7,633 bases of DNA from Lysobacteraceae bacterium (GTDB lineage Bacteria > Pseudomonadota > Gammaproteobacteria > Xanthomonadales > Wenzhouxiangellaceae): contig JAIVHD010000061.1 of the NCBI GenBank assembly GCA_020201235.1, positions 1 through 7,633 on the forward strand, given 5' to 3'. Positions 1 to 7,633 of this stretch are shown in pieces. The notes beneath the pieces are model-generated. The model saw nothing but the letters and a program-made list of their open reading frames with translations, searched no databases and had not been told where the DNA came from. A program made the position numbers and the translations under genes. The number at the start of each line of letters is the position of its first letter. Within the stretch, counting starts at the first letter, position 1.

Positions 1-221
1 AGTTGAAGGCCTGCTTCGAGAATCTCGCCGAGAATCCCACTATTGGTCGGCGGGCTGAACAACTCGCGAAGGGACTACGCCGCTTTGAGCACCGTTCGCA
101 CATCGTTTTCTATGTACTGGTTGATGATGCTGTGCTTGTGGTTCGCGTGCTCCACTACCGCATGGTGCACGCAGACATCTCTGACCAGATCATTCAGTCT
201 TTTTGCATGCATCGGCGTTGA
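1..221 (+). CDS. parE: ParE/RelE-family toxin, C-terminal part (5' end outside window)
   Basis: Seen: an open frame that runs in from the left edge and stops at TGA 219-221, giving about 72 residues. The core 'GLRRFEHRSHIVFYVLVDD' followed by 'VVRVLHYRMVHADI' is the typical C-terminal half of ParE/RelE-superfamily toxins: a GLR turn, then an H-x-IFY-like beta strand, then a strand ending in RVLHxRM. Family members are usually about 90-100 residues, so some 20-30 N-terminal residues are missing. The TTG at position 3 is unlikely to be the true start. Known for the family: ParE toxins poison DNA gyrase, while RelE relatives cleave mRNA; both are normally preceded by an antitoxin gene (ParD, PHD or RHH type). 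Inferred: an antitoxin gene lies just left of the window. The last few residues (QSFCMHRR) are not conserved. Whether the target is gyrase or mRNA cannot be read from this fragment. Confidence 0.75.
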   Translation, partial: LKACFENLAENPTIGRRAEQLAKGLRRFEHRSHIVFYVLVDDAVLVVRVLHYRMVHADISDQIIQSFCMHRR

Positions 222-564
222 AGTTGTCCGGGGCGCAGATCTTCCGATCCAGAATTCGGATACGACGCTTGGCCACCGGTCCCTCTTCAGCGCACTCTTC
301 CGGGGTGGCCGTCTCTTTTCTGACTTATCGACTAGAGCATCTTGTCCGCGAAAACCTATGCTATAGCGCATCAATCGTATGATAATCGGAGGGCTCACGG
401 CGACTGTTCGAAAGACCGTTACCGTGACTGACGCTCAGGACGACTGAGATCAGGATTCCGTCCGCAATATTCTGAAAATGCAACGCGGCGCGTAAATCTG
501 CGCATCGAATTCGACATCAAATGATGTATGGTTTTAGCGAACAACGATTCGTGGAAACCATCCC
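222..564. other. Gene-free spacer between two toxin-antitoxin loci
   Basis: I see no protein with recognisable family features in these 343 bases. A minus-strand open frame crosses it but also overlaps the ParE frame antisense and looks like a shadow. Base composition is lower in GC than the genes to the right (for example 28 G/C of 60 in 481-540). Small inverted repeats are present: TCACGG 395-400 with CCGTGA 422-427, CTCAG 434-438 with CTGAG 444-448, the 8-base palindrome GCTATAGC at 360-367, and the palindrome at 514-527 annotated separately. The vapBC promoter should lie in the right part. No clear -35/-10 pair with good spacing was found; TATGAT at 378-383 is an isolated -10-like hexamer. 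Confidence 0.5.
514..527 (+). promoter_or_regulatory. Candidate operator palindrome upstream of vapBC
   Basis: ACATCA-AA-TGATGT is a perfect inverted repeat with 6-base arms and a 2-base centre, ending 37 bases before the vapB start. VapB antitoxins, alone or with VapC, usually bind short inverted repeats at their own promoter, so position and symmetry fit an autoregulatory operator. A -35-like TCGACA (511-516) overlaps the left arm, but no convincing -10 follows at normal spacing. The function is inferred from position only, and a 14-base palindrome can arise by chance. Confidence 0.35.
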
Positions 565-762
565 GTGAGAACAACCGTAAACCTGGACGACGAACTGCTG
601 GCGATAGCGGAACGCGTATCCGGCATCAAGGAACGCGCAGCTTTGGCTAATGAAGGGATCCGGGCCCTGATCGAACGCGAAAGCGCCAGGTGCCTGGCGC
701 GGCTTGGCGGCTCCCAGCCGCAATTGGAGACCATTCCGCGCCGGCAGACCGACGCGCAATGA
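565..762 (+). CDS. vapB: VapB-family antitoxin
   Basis: A 65-residue antitoxin of the VapB type (DUF2191-like) that neutralises the VapC ribonuclease encoded next to it and probably represses its own operon. Seen: N-terminal 'RTTVNLDDELLAIAERVSGI', a ribbon-helix-helix-like DNA-binding segment; then 'KERAALANEGIRALIERESA', a long helix; then a basic tail 'RLGGSQPQLETIPRRQ', where family members insert into the toxin active-site groove. The start is GTG at 565. An in-frame TAG at 535-537 and the absence of any in-frame ATG/TTG between them leave no better choice. The ribosome site is weak (GGAAA, 553-557, 7 bases from the start), which is unusual for the antitoxin, normally the more abundantly made partner. 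The stop TGA overlaps the vapC ATG as ATGA (759-762), so the two are translationally coupled. Length and layout are normal for the family. Confidence 0.87.
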   Translation: MRTTVNLDDELLAIAERVSGIKERAALANEGIRALIERESARCLARLGGSQPQLETIPRRQTDAQ

Positions 763-1133
763 CTCTGGTCGACACGTCGGTCTGGATCGCTCATTTTCGT
801 AACGGCGTCTCTCGGCTTGCCGATCTGCTGGAAAGCAACCGCGTACTGATGCACCCGTTCGTCCTGGGCGAAATCGCTTGCAGTAACCTCAGTGACCGCC
901 AGGATACCCTTCAACTTCTATCCAATCTTTCGGGCGCTCCTGTGGCTTCCAATGGCGAAGTCATGACCTTCATCGACTCAAACTGCCTCATGGGCAAAGG
1001 CATCGGATTTGTCGATGCCCATCTTCTGGCAGCCGTCGCGCTTGCGGCCGATGCAACGCTGTGGACCCATGACAGGCGGTTGAGGCAAGCGGCGAAAAGC
1101 CTGCGACTGGTGAATGCAACATCGCGAGAATGA
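759..1133 (+). CDS. vapC: VapC-family PIN-domain ribonuclease toxin
   Basis: A 124-residue PIN-domain toxin, a Mg2+-dependent endoribonuclease; VapC enzymes typically cleave tRNA or rRNA at specific sites. Seen: all four acidic positions of the PIN active site. D5 lies in the N-terminal 'VDTSVWI' strand, E38 in 'VLGEIACS', D86 in 'GIGFVDAHLLA' and D105 in 'LWTHDRRL'. Length is close to the usual 120-140, so the gene looks intact and probably active. The ATG at 759 is preferred over the longer frame from 690, because the extra 23 residues would lie in vapB and the DTSVW strand normally sits at the very N-terminus. The ATGA overlap with vapB is the classic toxin-antitoxin arrangement. The 'GIGFVDAHLLAAVALA' and 'RQAAKSLRLV' segments resemble VapC of alpha/gammaproteobacteria. 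The RNA target cannot be predicted from sequence. Confidence 0.93.
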   Translation: MTLVDTSVWIAHFRNGVSRLADLLESNRVLMHPFVLGEIACSNLSDRQDTLQLLSNLSGAPVASNGEVMTFIDSNCLMGKGIGFVDAHLLAAVALAADATLWTHDRRLRQAAKSLRLVNATSRE

Positions 1134-1179
1134 ATGTCTGCGGCAAGGTCATCGTCCGGGGACTTTGATGCCTGATGGT

Positions 1180-1206
1180 CGGCGCACGAACGCCGGGCTG
1201 CGCCCG
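1180..1206. other. Overlapping hairpins between convergent vapC and dehydrogenase genes
   Basis: CGGCG (1180-1184) pairs with CGCCG (1191-1195) across a 6-base loop. Alternatively CGGGC (1194-1198) pairs with GCCCG (1202-1206) across a 3-base loop; the two structures overlap at 1194-1195. They lie in the 135-base gap where vapC (+) and the dehydrogenase (-) transcripts converge, so a termination role is possible. No T-tract follows on either strand, so this is not a standard intrinsic terminator. Confidence 0.2.
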
Positions 1207-1268
1207 CCTGATTCATCACACCACCTGCCGTTGTGCCGCCATGGCCTGCGTTTGGCCCAGGAAAGCGA

Positions 1269-2567
1269 TCAATTCGTCGCTTCGAAGCCGTCGGCGAAGA
1301 TCAGGTCGGTGACATTGCCTTCGAATCTCAGCAGGGTCGAGCCCGACAGTACATACAGGTTGCCTTGCTCATCTTCGCCGAATGATCGTATATTGCCAAT
1401 GCTCTGGAACAACTCGCTCTGCCAGTTACCGTCTTGATCACGTGCGAACCAAATGTTGCCGCTGCAGAAATCGCCGTAGACGTAGCGACCCCCGAGGCTG
1501 GTGACCGGGCCGCGGTAGCGGTAGCCGCCGGTGACTGAGCAGTTACCCTTGTTGCGACGGTATTCCAGCACCGGCAGAACAGAACCGGACAGGTTGCACG
1601 GCGTCGATGTCGAGTCGCGCAGCCAGCTCGCCTCGCAGACCTTCCAGCCCAGGTTTTCGCTGCCGGCCAGCGGCCAGTTCAGCAGATCGATTTCTTCCCA
1701 GGTGTTCTGGCCGACATCGCCGATCCACAGGTCGGCGGTCTGGCGGTCGAAGCTCCAGCGCCAGGGGTTGCGCAGGCCGGACAGCAGCACTTCGCCGCAG
1801 CGATTGGCCTGGCCGGAGAAAGGATTTTCGACCGGAATTGAATACTCTGCCGAGCCATCGCCGTTGGCGGCGCACAGGTTGTTGGCACCGGCCGGCGTGG
1901 TGTTGTCGACGTCGATGCGCAGCATTTTGCCGAGCAGCGCCAGCGAATCGTCCAGTGACGCGCTGCTGTTACAGCTTGATGGATCAACCAGCGTGGCCGG
2001 GTCAAGCGTCTGGGCGCGGTTGCACGGGTCGTTGCCGCTGCCGCCGTCGCCAAGACCGAGGTACAGGTAGCCGTCCGGGCCAAAACGCATCTGACCGCCG
2101 TTGTGGTTGGCAAAATCCTGAGCCACAGTCAGGATGACCCGCTCGGGCGTGCTGTTGCCGACATTCGGGTCGCCGGACAGGCTGAATTCGGCAACGATGG
2201 TGTCGCCGCTTGCGGTGCCAGCGGGCCGGTTGCTGCCGGCTGAATAGTGCAGGTAAAACAGCCCGTTGCTCGCAAACTGCGGATGGAAGGCGACGTCCAG
2301 CAGGCCGCGCTCGTTGCCGCTGGTGACAAGATTGCCGAGGTTGACGAACGGCGTTGCAAGCAGCGTGCCGTCGCCGTCAATCACCCGGATGGTGCCGCCC
2401 TGTTCAATGATGAACAAGCGCCCGCTGCCGTCGGCGGCGTTCTTGATGCCCAAAGGAACATTCAGGCCGGCAACACCGTCGACCGCTTCCAGTGTGACGT
2501 CGGCCGGAATTTGCCCGCTGGCCTGGGGTGACAGTGCAAAGACAAGCATCAGGGTGAAAATTCGCAT
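1269..2567 (-). CDS. Exported PQQ-dependent glucose/sorbosone dehydrogenase-like protein
   Basis: A 432-residue protein of the glucose/sorbosone dehydrogenase (GSDH, HHIP-like) family: six-bladed propellers that use PQQ and Ca2+ to oxidise aldose sugars in the periplasm. Seen: a signal peptide (residues 1 to about 18, MRIFTLMLVFALSPQASG|Q); E55-Q56 in 'LFIIEQGG'; 'HNGGQMRFGPDGYLYLGLGD' beginning at H155, matching the catalytic histidine region; R266-N267 in 'GLRNPWRWSFD', the PQQ-contacting arginine region; 'WIGDVGQNTWEEID' (281-294); and 'GGYRYRG' plus 'YVYGDFCSGNIW' near the end. Eight cysteines (182, 199, 232, 257, 311, 324, 343, 368) fit a disulfide-bonded exported protein. The C-terminus carries 'DLIFADGFEATN' after the propeller. 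The ATG is supported by GAGAG six bases upstream. Substrate is unknown, and no PQQ synthesis genes are in the window. It is divergent from the gamma-glutamyltransferase gene. Confidence 0.9.
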   Translation of the reverse strand: MRIFTLMLVFALSPQASGQIPADVTLEAVDGVAGLNVPLGIKNAADGSGRLFIIEQGGTIRVIDGDGTLLATPFVNLGNLVTSGNERGLLDVAFHPQFASNGLFYLHYSAGSNRPAGTASGDTIVAEFSLSGDPNVGNSTPERVILTVAQDFANHNGGQMRFGPDGYLYLGLGDGGSGNDPCNRAQTLDPATLVDPSSCNSSASLDDSLALLGKMLRIDVDNTTPAGANNLCAANGDGSAEYSIPVENPFSGQANRCGEVLLSGLRNPWRWSFDRQTADLWIGDVGQNTWEEIDLLNWPLAGSENLGWKVCEASWLRDSTSTPCNLSGSVLPVLEYRRNKGNCSVTGGYRYRGPVTSLGGRYVYGDFCSGNIWFARDQDGNWQSELFQSIGNIRSFGEDEQGNLYVLSGSTLLRFEGNVTDLIFADGFEATN

Positions 2568-2657
2568 GATCGACTCTCAAAAAAACAGCAAGCGATAGTG
2601 TACCCGAGGCACTGTTATGCGATTGCGGAGCAGGCGGGCGGGCAAACCGGATGAAGG

Positions 2658-4094
2658 TTGTCGCCAACGGTGGTCTGGCCGGGACACGCCTTGCCGCGAA
2701 TCCTGCAAAATAGACTGCATGTTTCGACCCTGCTTCGACTGCATGGTCGGGCACCTGTGATTGCGGATTTTTTTACCCAGACGCCGCTGATGCGGCGTCT
2801 CGACGGCCTTGATTTTTATCCGATTTACGGCAATTTCGGCACCGATGTGCAGGAGTTTCACATCGGTATGGCGTCGGCTGCGGTTCCCGGCATGGTCGCC
2901 GGTCTGTTTGCCTTGCACGGTCGCCATGCCTCGATGCCAATGGAGCTGCTGCTGCAGCCGGCGATCGCATTGGCGCGCGCTGGCGTCGTGTTGAATGGCA
3001 CGCAGGCCGAGGCGCTGCGCATACTCGAGCCGATCGTGCGCGCCACGTCCGGTTCGGCGCGCCTTTTTGGCCTGGTCGGCCAGCATGATGCCCTGCCTGA
3101 ACCCGGACAACGCGTTGCCAATCCGGATCTGGCCGACTGCTTCCAATACCTGGCCGAGCAAGGCGCGGATGCCTTCTATCGCGGTGACATCGCAGCTCGA
3201 ATTGCGCAGGCTTCGGTGGCCAGCGGCGGCCAGATCGGGCTTCAGGATTTGAGTCGTTACCGGGTCTTGTGGCGCCGGCCGATGAAGTGGACGCTGGCTG
3301 ATGCGACGGTCTGGTCGAATCCGCCGCCGGCGTTTGGCGGCTTGATGGTGGCGCTGATGACCGGCGCGCTCGAGCGCGGCTTGCCGCGGCAAACCGACTT
3401 CGGCTCGCCGGCCCATATAGAGGCGCTGGCTGCGGCCATGCGCGCCAGCGACCAGCAGCGTCTTGATTTGGAGCGGCCCGAGTGCCTGCGCAGCAGCCGT
3501 GTGCTGAAGAGGTCGTTTGAGGCCTTGCTCGGTACCGGCGGCCGCGTTTCGAAGGGCACCACCCATATCAGCGTGCGCGATCGCCGGGGCAACCTGGCCG
3601 GCATGACGATTTCCAACGGCGAGGGCTGCGGCCAGGTGATTCCGGGTTGCGGTTTCATGCTCAACAACATGCTGGGCGAGCAGGACCTGAATCGCCTGGG
3701 CTTTCATCAGTGGCCGGTCAATCGACGTTTGTCGACGATGATGGCACCAACCCTGGTGCGCCGGGGTGAGGTCAATCTGGTGCTTGGAAGCGGCGGGTCA
3801 AACCGGATTCGCACCGCCATCGCGCAGGTGCTGTGCAATACGATGCACTTCGGGATGGATCTGAAAAGCGCAATCGAGGCTCCGCGCCTGCACCTGGAAA
3901 ACGATGTGCTGGCAATCGAGATGGACCCTAAAGGCTGGCCGAAAGACCTGCCCGGACGAATCCGGGATGCGGCCGCGCAAATCCGCTTCTGGCCCGCCCG
4001 GAGTCTGTTCTTCGGCGGCGTCAACGCGGTCAGCGACGTTGCTGCCGCGGCCGATCCGCGTCGCCAGGGCGCGGCCTGGGAAGAGTGCATCTGA
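2658..4094 (+). CDS. ggt: Gamma-glutamyltransferase-like Ntn hydrolase, abnormal 5' end
   Basis: The open frame gives 478 residues from TTG 2658. Family role: a proenzyme that self-cleaves before a threonine and then moves or hydrolyses the gamma-glutamyl group of glutathione and related compounds. Seen: 'ADFFTQTP' (36-43), 'EFHIGMASAAVPGMVAGLFALH' region (66-87), 'PAIALARAGVVLN' (101-113), 'NPPPAFGGLM' (221-230), 'GTTHISV' (300-306) with T301 the predicted cleavage/nucleophile residue, 'NGEGCG' (320-325), 'MLNNMLGEQDLN' (334-345), 'RLSTMMAPTLV' (357-367) and 'GSGGSNRIRTAI' (377-388). All fit the family in order. Odd: the first 30 or so residues show no GGNAxDAA motif and no signal peptide, and an in-frame TGA at 2652-2654 blocks extension. 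Start TTG 2658 is a guess; GTG 2670, TTG 2691 and GTG 2757 are alternatives, none with a good ribosome site. The gene may be 5'-frameshifted or decaying. The core assignment is secure; exact substrate and export are not. Confidence 0.85.
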   Translation: MSPTVVWPGHALPRILQNRLHVSTLLRLHGRAPVIADFFTQTPLMRRLDGLDFYPIYGNFGTDVQEFHIGMASAAVPGMVAGLFALHGRHASMPMELLLQPAIALARAGVVLNGTQAEALRILEPIVRATSGSARLFGLVGQHDALPEPGQRVANPDLADCFQYLAEQGADAFYRGDIAARIAQASVASGGQIGLQDLSRYRVLWRRPMKWTLADATVWSNPPPAFGGLMVALMTGALERGLPRQTDFGSPAHIEALAAAMRASDQQRLDLERPECLRSSRVLKRSFEALLGTGGRVSKGTTHISVRDRRGNLAGMTISNGEGCGQVIPGCGFMLNNMLGEQDLNRLGFHQWPVNRRLSTMMAPTLVRRGEVNLVLGSGGSNRIRTAIAQVLCNTMHFGMDLKSAIEAPRLHLENDVLAIEMDPKGWPKDLPGRIRDAAAQIRFWPARSLFFGGVNAVSDVAAAADPRRQGAAWEECI

Positions 4095-4096
4095 GC

Positions 4097-6244
<2,148 letters not shown>

Positions 6245-6258
6245 GATCGGGACCGATC
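6245..6258 (-). promoter_or_regulatory. Palindrome directly before the priA start codon
   Basis: GATCGG-GA-CCGATC is a perfect inverted repeat with 6-base arms and a 2-base centre that abuts the priA ATG. It overlaps a second perfect palindrome, ACCGATCGGT (6252-6261). There is no clear Shine-Dalgarno in the usual window, so in the mRNA this sequence occupies the ribosome-binding position. It could lower initiation by folding or be a protein site. A 2-base loop is too tight for a good RNA hairpin, so the role is uncertain. Confidence 0.25.
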
Positions 6259-6364
6259 GGTTGCCAGGCGGGTCTCGAAATTGTGCAACATGCGGGGTAG
6301 ATTACCGCGCCCTGTCGACGGGATGCTGCGGCTTGTTGCCGGATCAGCCGTTCGGTTGATCGCG

Positions 6365-6382
6365 GCCGCCGTCATCGGCGGC
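6365..6382. other. GC-rich hairpin in the prc-priA spacer
   Basis: GCCGCCG (6365-6371) pairs with CGGCGGC (6376-6382) around a TCAT loop, a 7-base perfect stem located 43 bases beyond the prc stop codon. Position fits a transcript end or an RNA-stability stem for prc. No run of T follows in the prc direction, so it is not a standard intrinsic terminator. The palindrome TGGCCGGCCA (6406-6415) lies between it and prc. No small gene is convincing in the 180-base spacer. Confidence 0.3.
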
Positions 6383-6424
6383 GGTTGTTGCGACTTTGCC
6401 GGAAATGGCCGGCCAGGGCTGTGA

Positions 6425-7633
6425 TCAGTCCAGCGATCCGGGCGTCGGCGGCTCCGCGACCTGGACCAGGCGATGCTGGTCGCGGTCGAGTTCGATCAGA
6501 TCGACCAGGATCCGTGCCGACTCCTTGAGCAGGATGTCGGGGGGCGTTTGTTCGTCATCGCCTTGCCGGTCGCCGTCGTCGGTTTGTTCGGAGTCCGCGT
6601 CGTCGGTACCGCCATCGACCTCTACGCCGTCTTCAGCGCCTTCGATGTCGGCATCGTCGTGGCCAAAACGCGCCCGGCGGCGATCTTCAGATTCCTCGTG
6701 TTCTTTCAGGCGCTCGCTTTCGAGCAGCGAAATGCTGGTGCGCTCTCTCAACGCTGCGTAGCGACCATAGTCTTTAATTAGTTCTTGCAGCTCTTCGTCG
6801 CTTTCACGGCGGGCCAGATGGAGTTTGCGAGCGGCCTGCGTCAACGGCGCTAAATTGGCAAGCGGCTGGTAGTCGGTCTGTTCAATCTGGCTCCATTCCA
6901 GCGCGTAATCCAGTGCGCTTTCGCCATATTCGGTTGGATCGGTGAACGTGGGCAGTTCAATGTCCGGCACGACACCGCGGGATTGGGTCGAGCCACCGTC
7001 GATGCGGAAAAACTTGGCCATGGTCAGTTTTACCTGACCGAGCCGTTTGTCGTCATTGGCGTAATTGTCGAGGTTGAACAGGTTTTGAACCGTGCCCTTG
7101 CCGAACGTGGCCTCGCCGATGACGATGCCGCGGCCGTAGTCCTGAAGGGCTGCGGCAAAAATTTCGGATGCCGAAGCGCTGGAGCGGTCGACCAGAACCG
7201 CCAGCGGGCCATCCCAGGACATGCCGGGTTCGCGGTCGGCTTCGATGGTGACCCGACCGCCGGCGTCGCGAACCTGGACCACCGGACCTTCGTCGATGAA
7301 CAGACCGGTCATGGTGGTTGCCTCGACCAGCGCGCCGCCGCCGTTACCGCGCAAGTCGATTACCAGCCCCTCGATGCCGTCGGCTTCAAGTTCGTGAATC
7401 AGGCGTCGGACATCGCGCGTGCTGGAGCGGTAGTCGGGCTCGTTGCGCGCACGGCCCCGGAAATCGACGTAAAACACCGGCACGTCGATAATCCCGATGC
7501 GGCGCAATTCGCCGTCAACTTCGATCTCCTGGATCGACGACTTCGCGGCCTGCTCTTCGAGCTTGACCTCGTTGCGCACCAGCTCAATAAGGACCGGCGG
7601 TCCCTTGATGCCGCTTTCGGCGGGAAGCACCTC
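6425..7633 (-). CDS. prc: Prc/Tsp tail-specific periplasmic protease (5' end outside window)
   Basis: The C-terminal 402 or so residues of a carboxy-terminal processing peptidase (S41 family, Prc/Tsp type), which degrades periplasmic proteins from their C-termini and, in E. coli, trims or destroys substrates such as FtsI and MepS. Residue numbers count from the GTG codon at 7630-7628. Seen: the end of the PDZ/linker region ('PPVLIELVRNEVKLEEQAAK', 11-30); 'LVIDLRGNGGGAL' (89-101); 'SSASASEIFAAALQDYGRG' (150-168) with predicted nucleophile S153; 'GEATFGKGTVQ' (172-182) with predicted general base K178, exactly 25 residues later as in E. coli Prc; and 'QSRGVVPDIELP' (216-227). A C-terminal helical domain follows, holding a strongly acidic insert at about 324-360. 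The frame is open to the window edge (a GAG codon precedes that GTG), so the GTG is internal, and E. coli Prc (about 680 residues) implies some 250-300 residues are missing. The gene lies upstream of priA on the same strand, 180 bases away, so co-transcription is possible but not evident. Confidence 0.94.
   Translation of the reverse strand, partial: EVLPAESGIKGPPVLIELVRNEVKLEEQAAKSSIQEIEVDGELRRIGIIDVPVFYVDFRGRARNEPDYRSSTRDVRRLIHELEADGIEGLVIDLRGNGGGALVEATTMTGLFIDEGPVVQVRDAGGRVTIEADREPGMSWDGPLAVLVDRSSASASEIFAAALQDYGRGIVIGEATFGKGTVQNLFNLDNYANDDKRLGQVKLTMAKFFRIDGGSTQSRGVVPDIELPTFTDPTEYGESALDYALEWSQIEQTDYQPLANLAPLTQAARKLHLARRESDEELQELIKDYGRYAALRERTSISLLESERLKEHEESEDRRRARFGHDDADIEGAEDGVEVDGGTDDADSEQTDDGDRQGDDEQTPPDILLKESARILVDLIELDRDQHRLVQVAEPPTPGSLD

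Noticed and set aside
75..398. Minus-strand open frame of 107 codons across the ParE end and the spacer
   Set aside because: It overlaps the ParE frame antisense, has no family resemblance and no good ribosome site.
222..564. Integron attC site or CRISPR-like repeat between the toxin-antitoxin loci
   Set aside because: Tandem toxin-antitoxin genes suggested a cassette array, but I found no paired RYYYAAC/GTTRRRY core sites and no regularly spaced direct repeats.
690..758. Longer VapC starting at 690
   Set aside because: The added residues come from the vapB reading region in another frame, and PIN toxins begin just before the DTSVW strand; the ATG at 759 with ATGA overlap fits better.
1531..2137. 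Plus-strand open frames opposite the dehydrogenase gene
   Set aside because: Serine/arginine-rich shadow translations of a well-supported minus-strand gene.
2590..2625. Promoter for the dehydrogenase gene (minus-strand TACACT at 2602-2597)
   Set aside because: The -10-like hexamer is only a partial match and no -35-like hexamer lies at 16-18 bases, so it is not strong enough to annotate.
2577..3707. Long minus-strand open frame (376 codons) opposite the gamma-glutamyltransferase gene
   Set aside because: It is antisense to a gene with clear family motifs, is very rich in R/Q/H/A as expected for a GC-rich shadow frame, and shows no recognisable domain.

Overview
The window reads as a chromosomal segment of a GC-rich gammaproteobacterium. 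PriA and a Prc/Tsp-type tail-specific protease are proteobacterial housekeeping genes. The secreted sugar-dehydrogenase-like protein ends in an 'IFADGFE' tail, which I associate with secreted proteins of the Xanthomonadales/Wenzhouxiangella group. The placement is inference; there is no rRNA or other phylogenetic marker here.

Left region (1-1133, + strand) is accessory. It holds the 3' part of a ParE-family toxin gene cut by the window edge, then a 343-base stretch with no convincing gene and visibly lower GC, then a complete vapB-vapC type II toxin-antitoxin operon with an ATGA start/stop overlap. A small palindrome upstream of vapB is a candidate autoregulatory operator.

Middle region (1269-4094) holds two divergent genes. 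One is a minus-strand exported PQQ-dependent glucose/sorbosone dehydrogenase-like protein. The other is a plus-strand gamma-glutamyltransferase-like Ntn hydrolase with an intact catalytic core, but its usual N-terminal segment is not recognisable, so its 5' end is probably degraded, frameshifted or mis-sequenced.

Right region (4097-7633, - strand) is core. It holds complete priA (replication restart helicase), a 180-base spacer with short palindromes, and the 3' two thirds or so of prc (periplasmic S41 tail-specific protease), whose 5' end lies beyond the window. ggt and priA converge with only two bases between their stop codons.

The genes do not form one pathway. The toxin-antitoxin modules are self-contained accessory units beside unrelated cell-envelope/periplasmic enzymes and a DNA-restart helicase. 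I did not find a convincing new multi-gene system. The most useful anomalies are the abnormal 5' end of the gamma-glutamyltransferase gene, the C-terminal tail motif of the secreted dehydrogenase, and the acidic insert in Prc.
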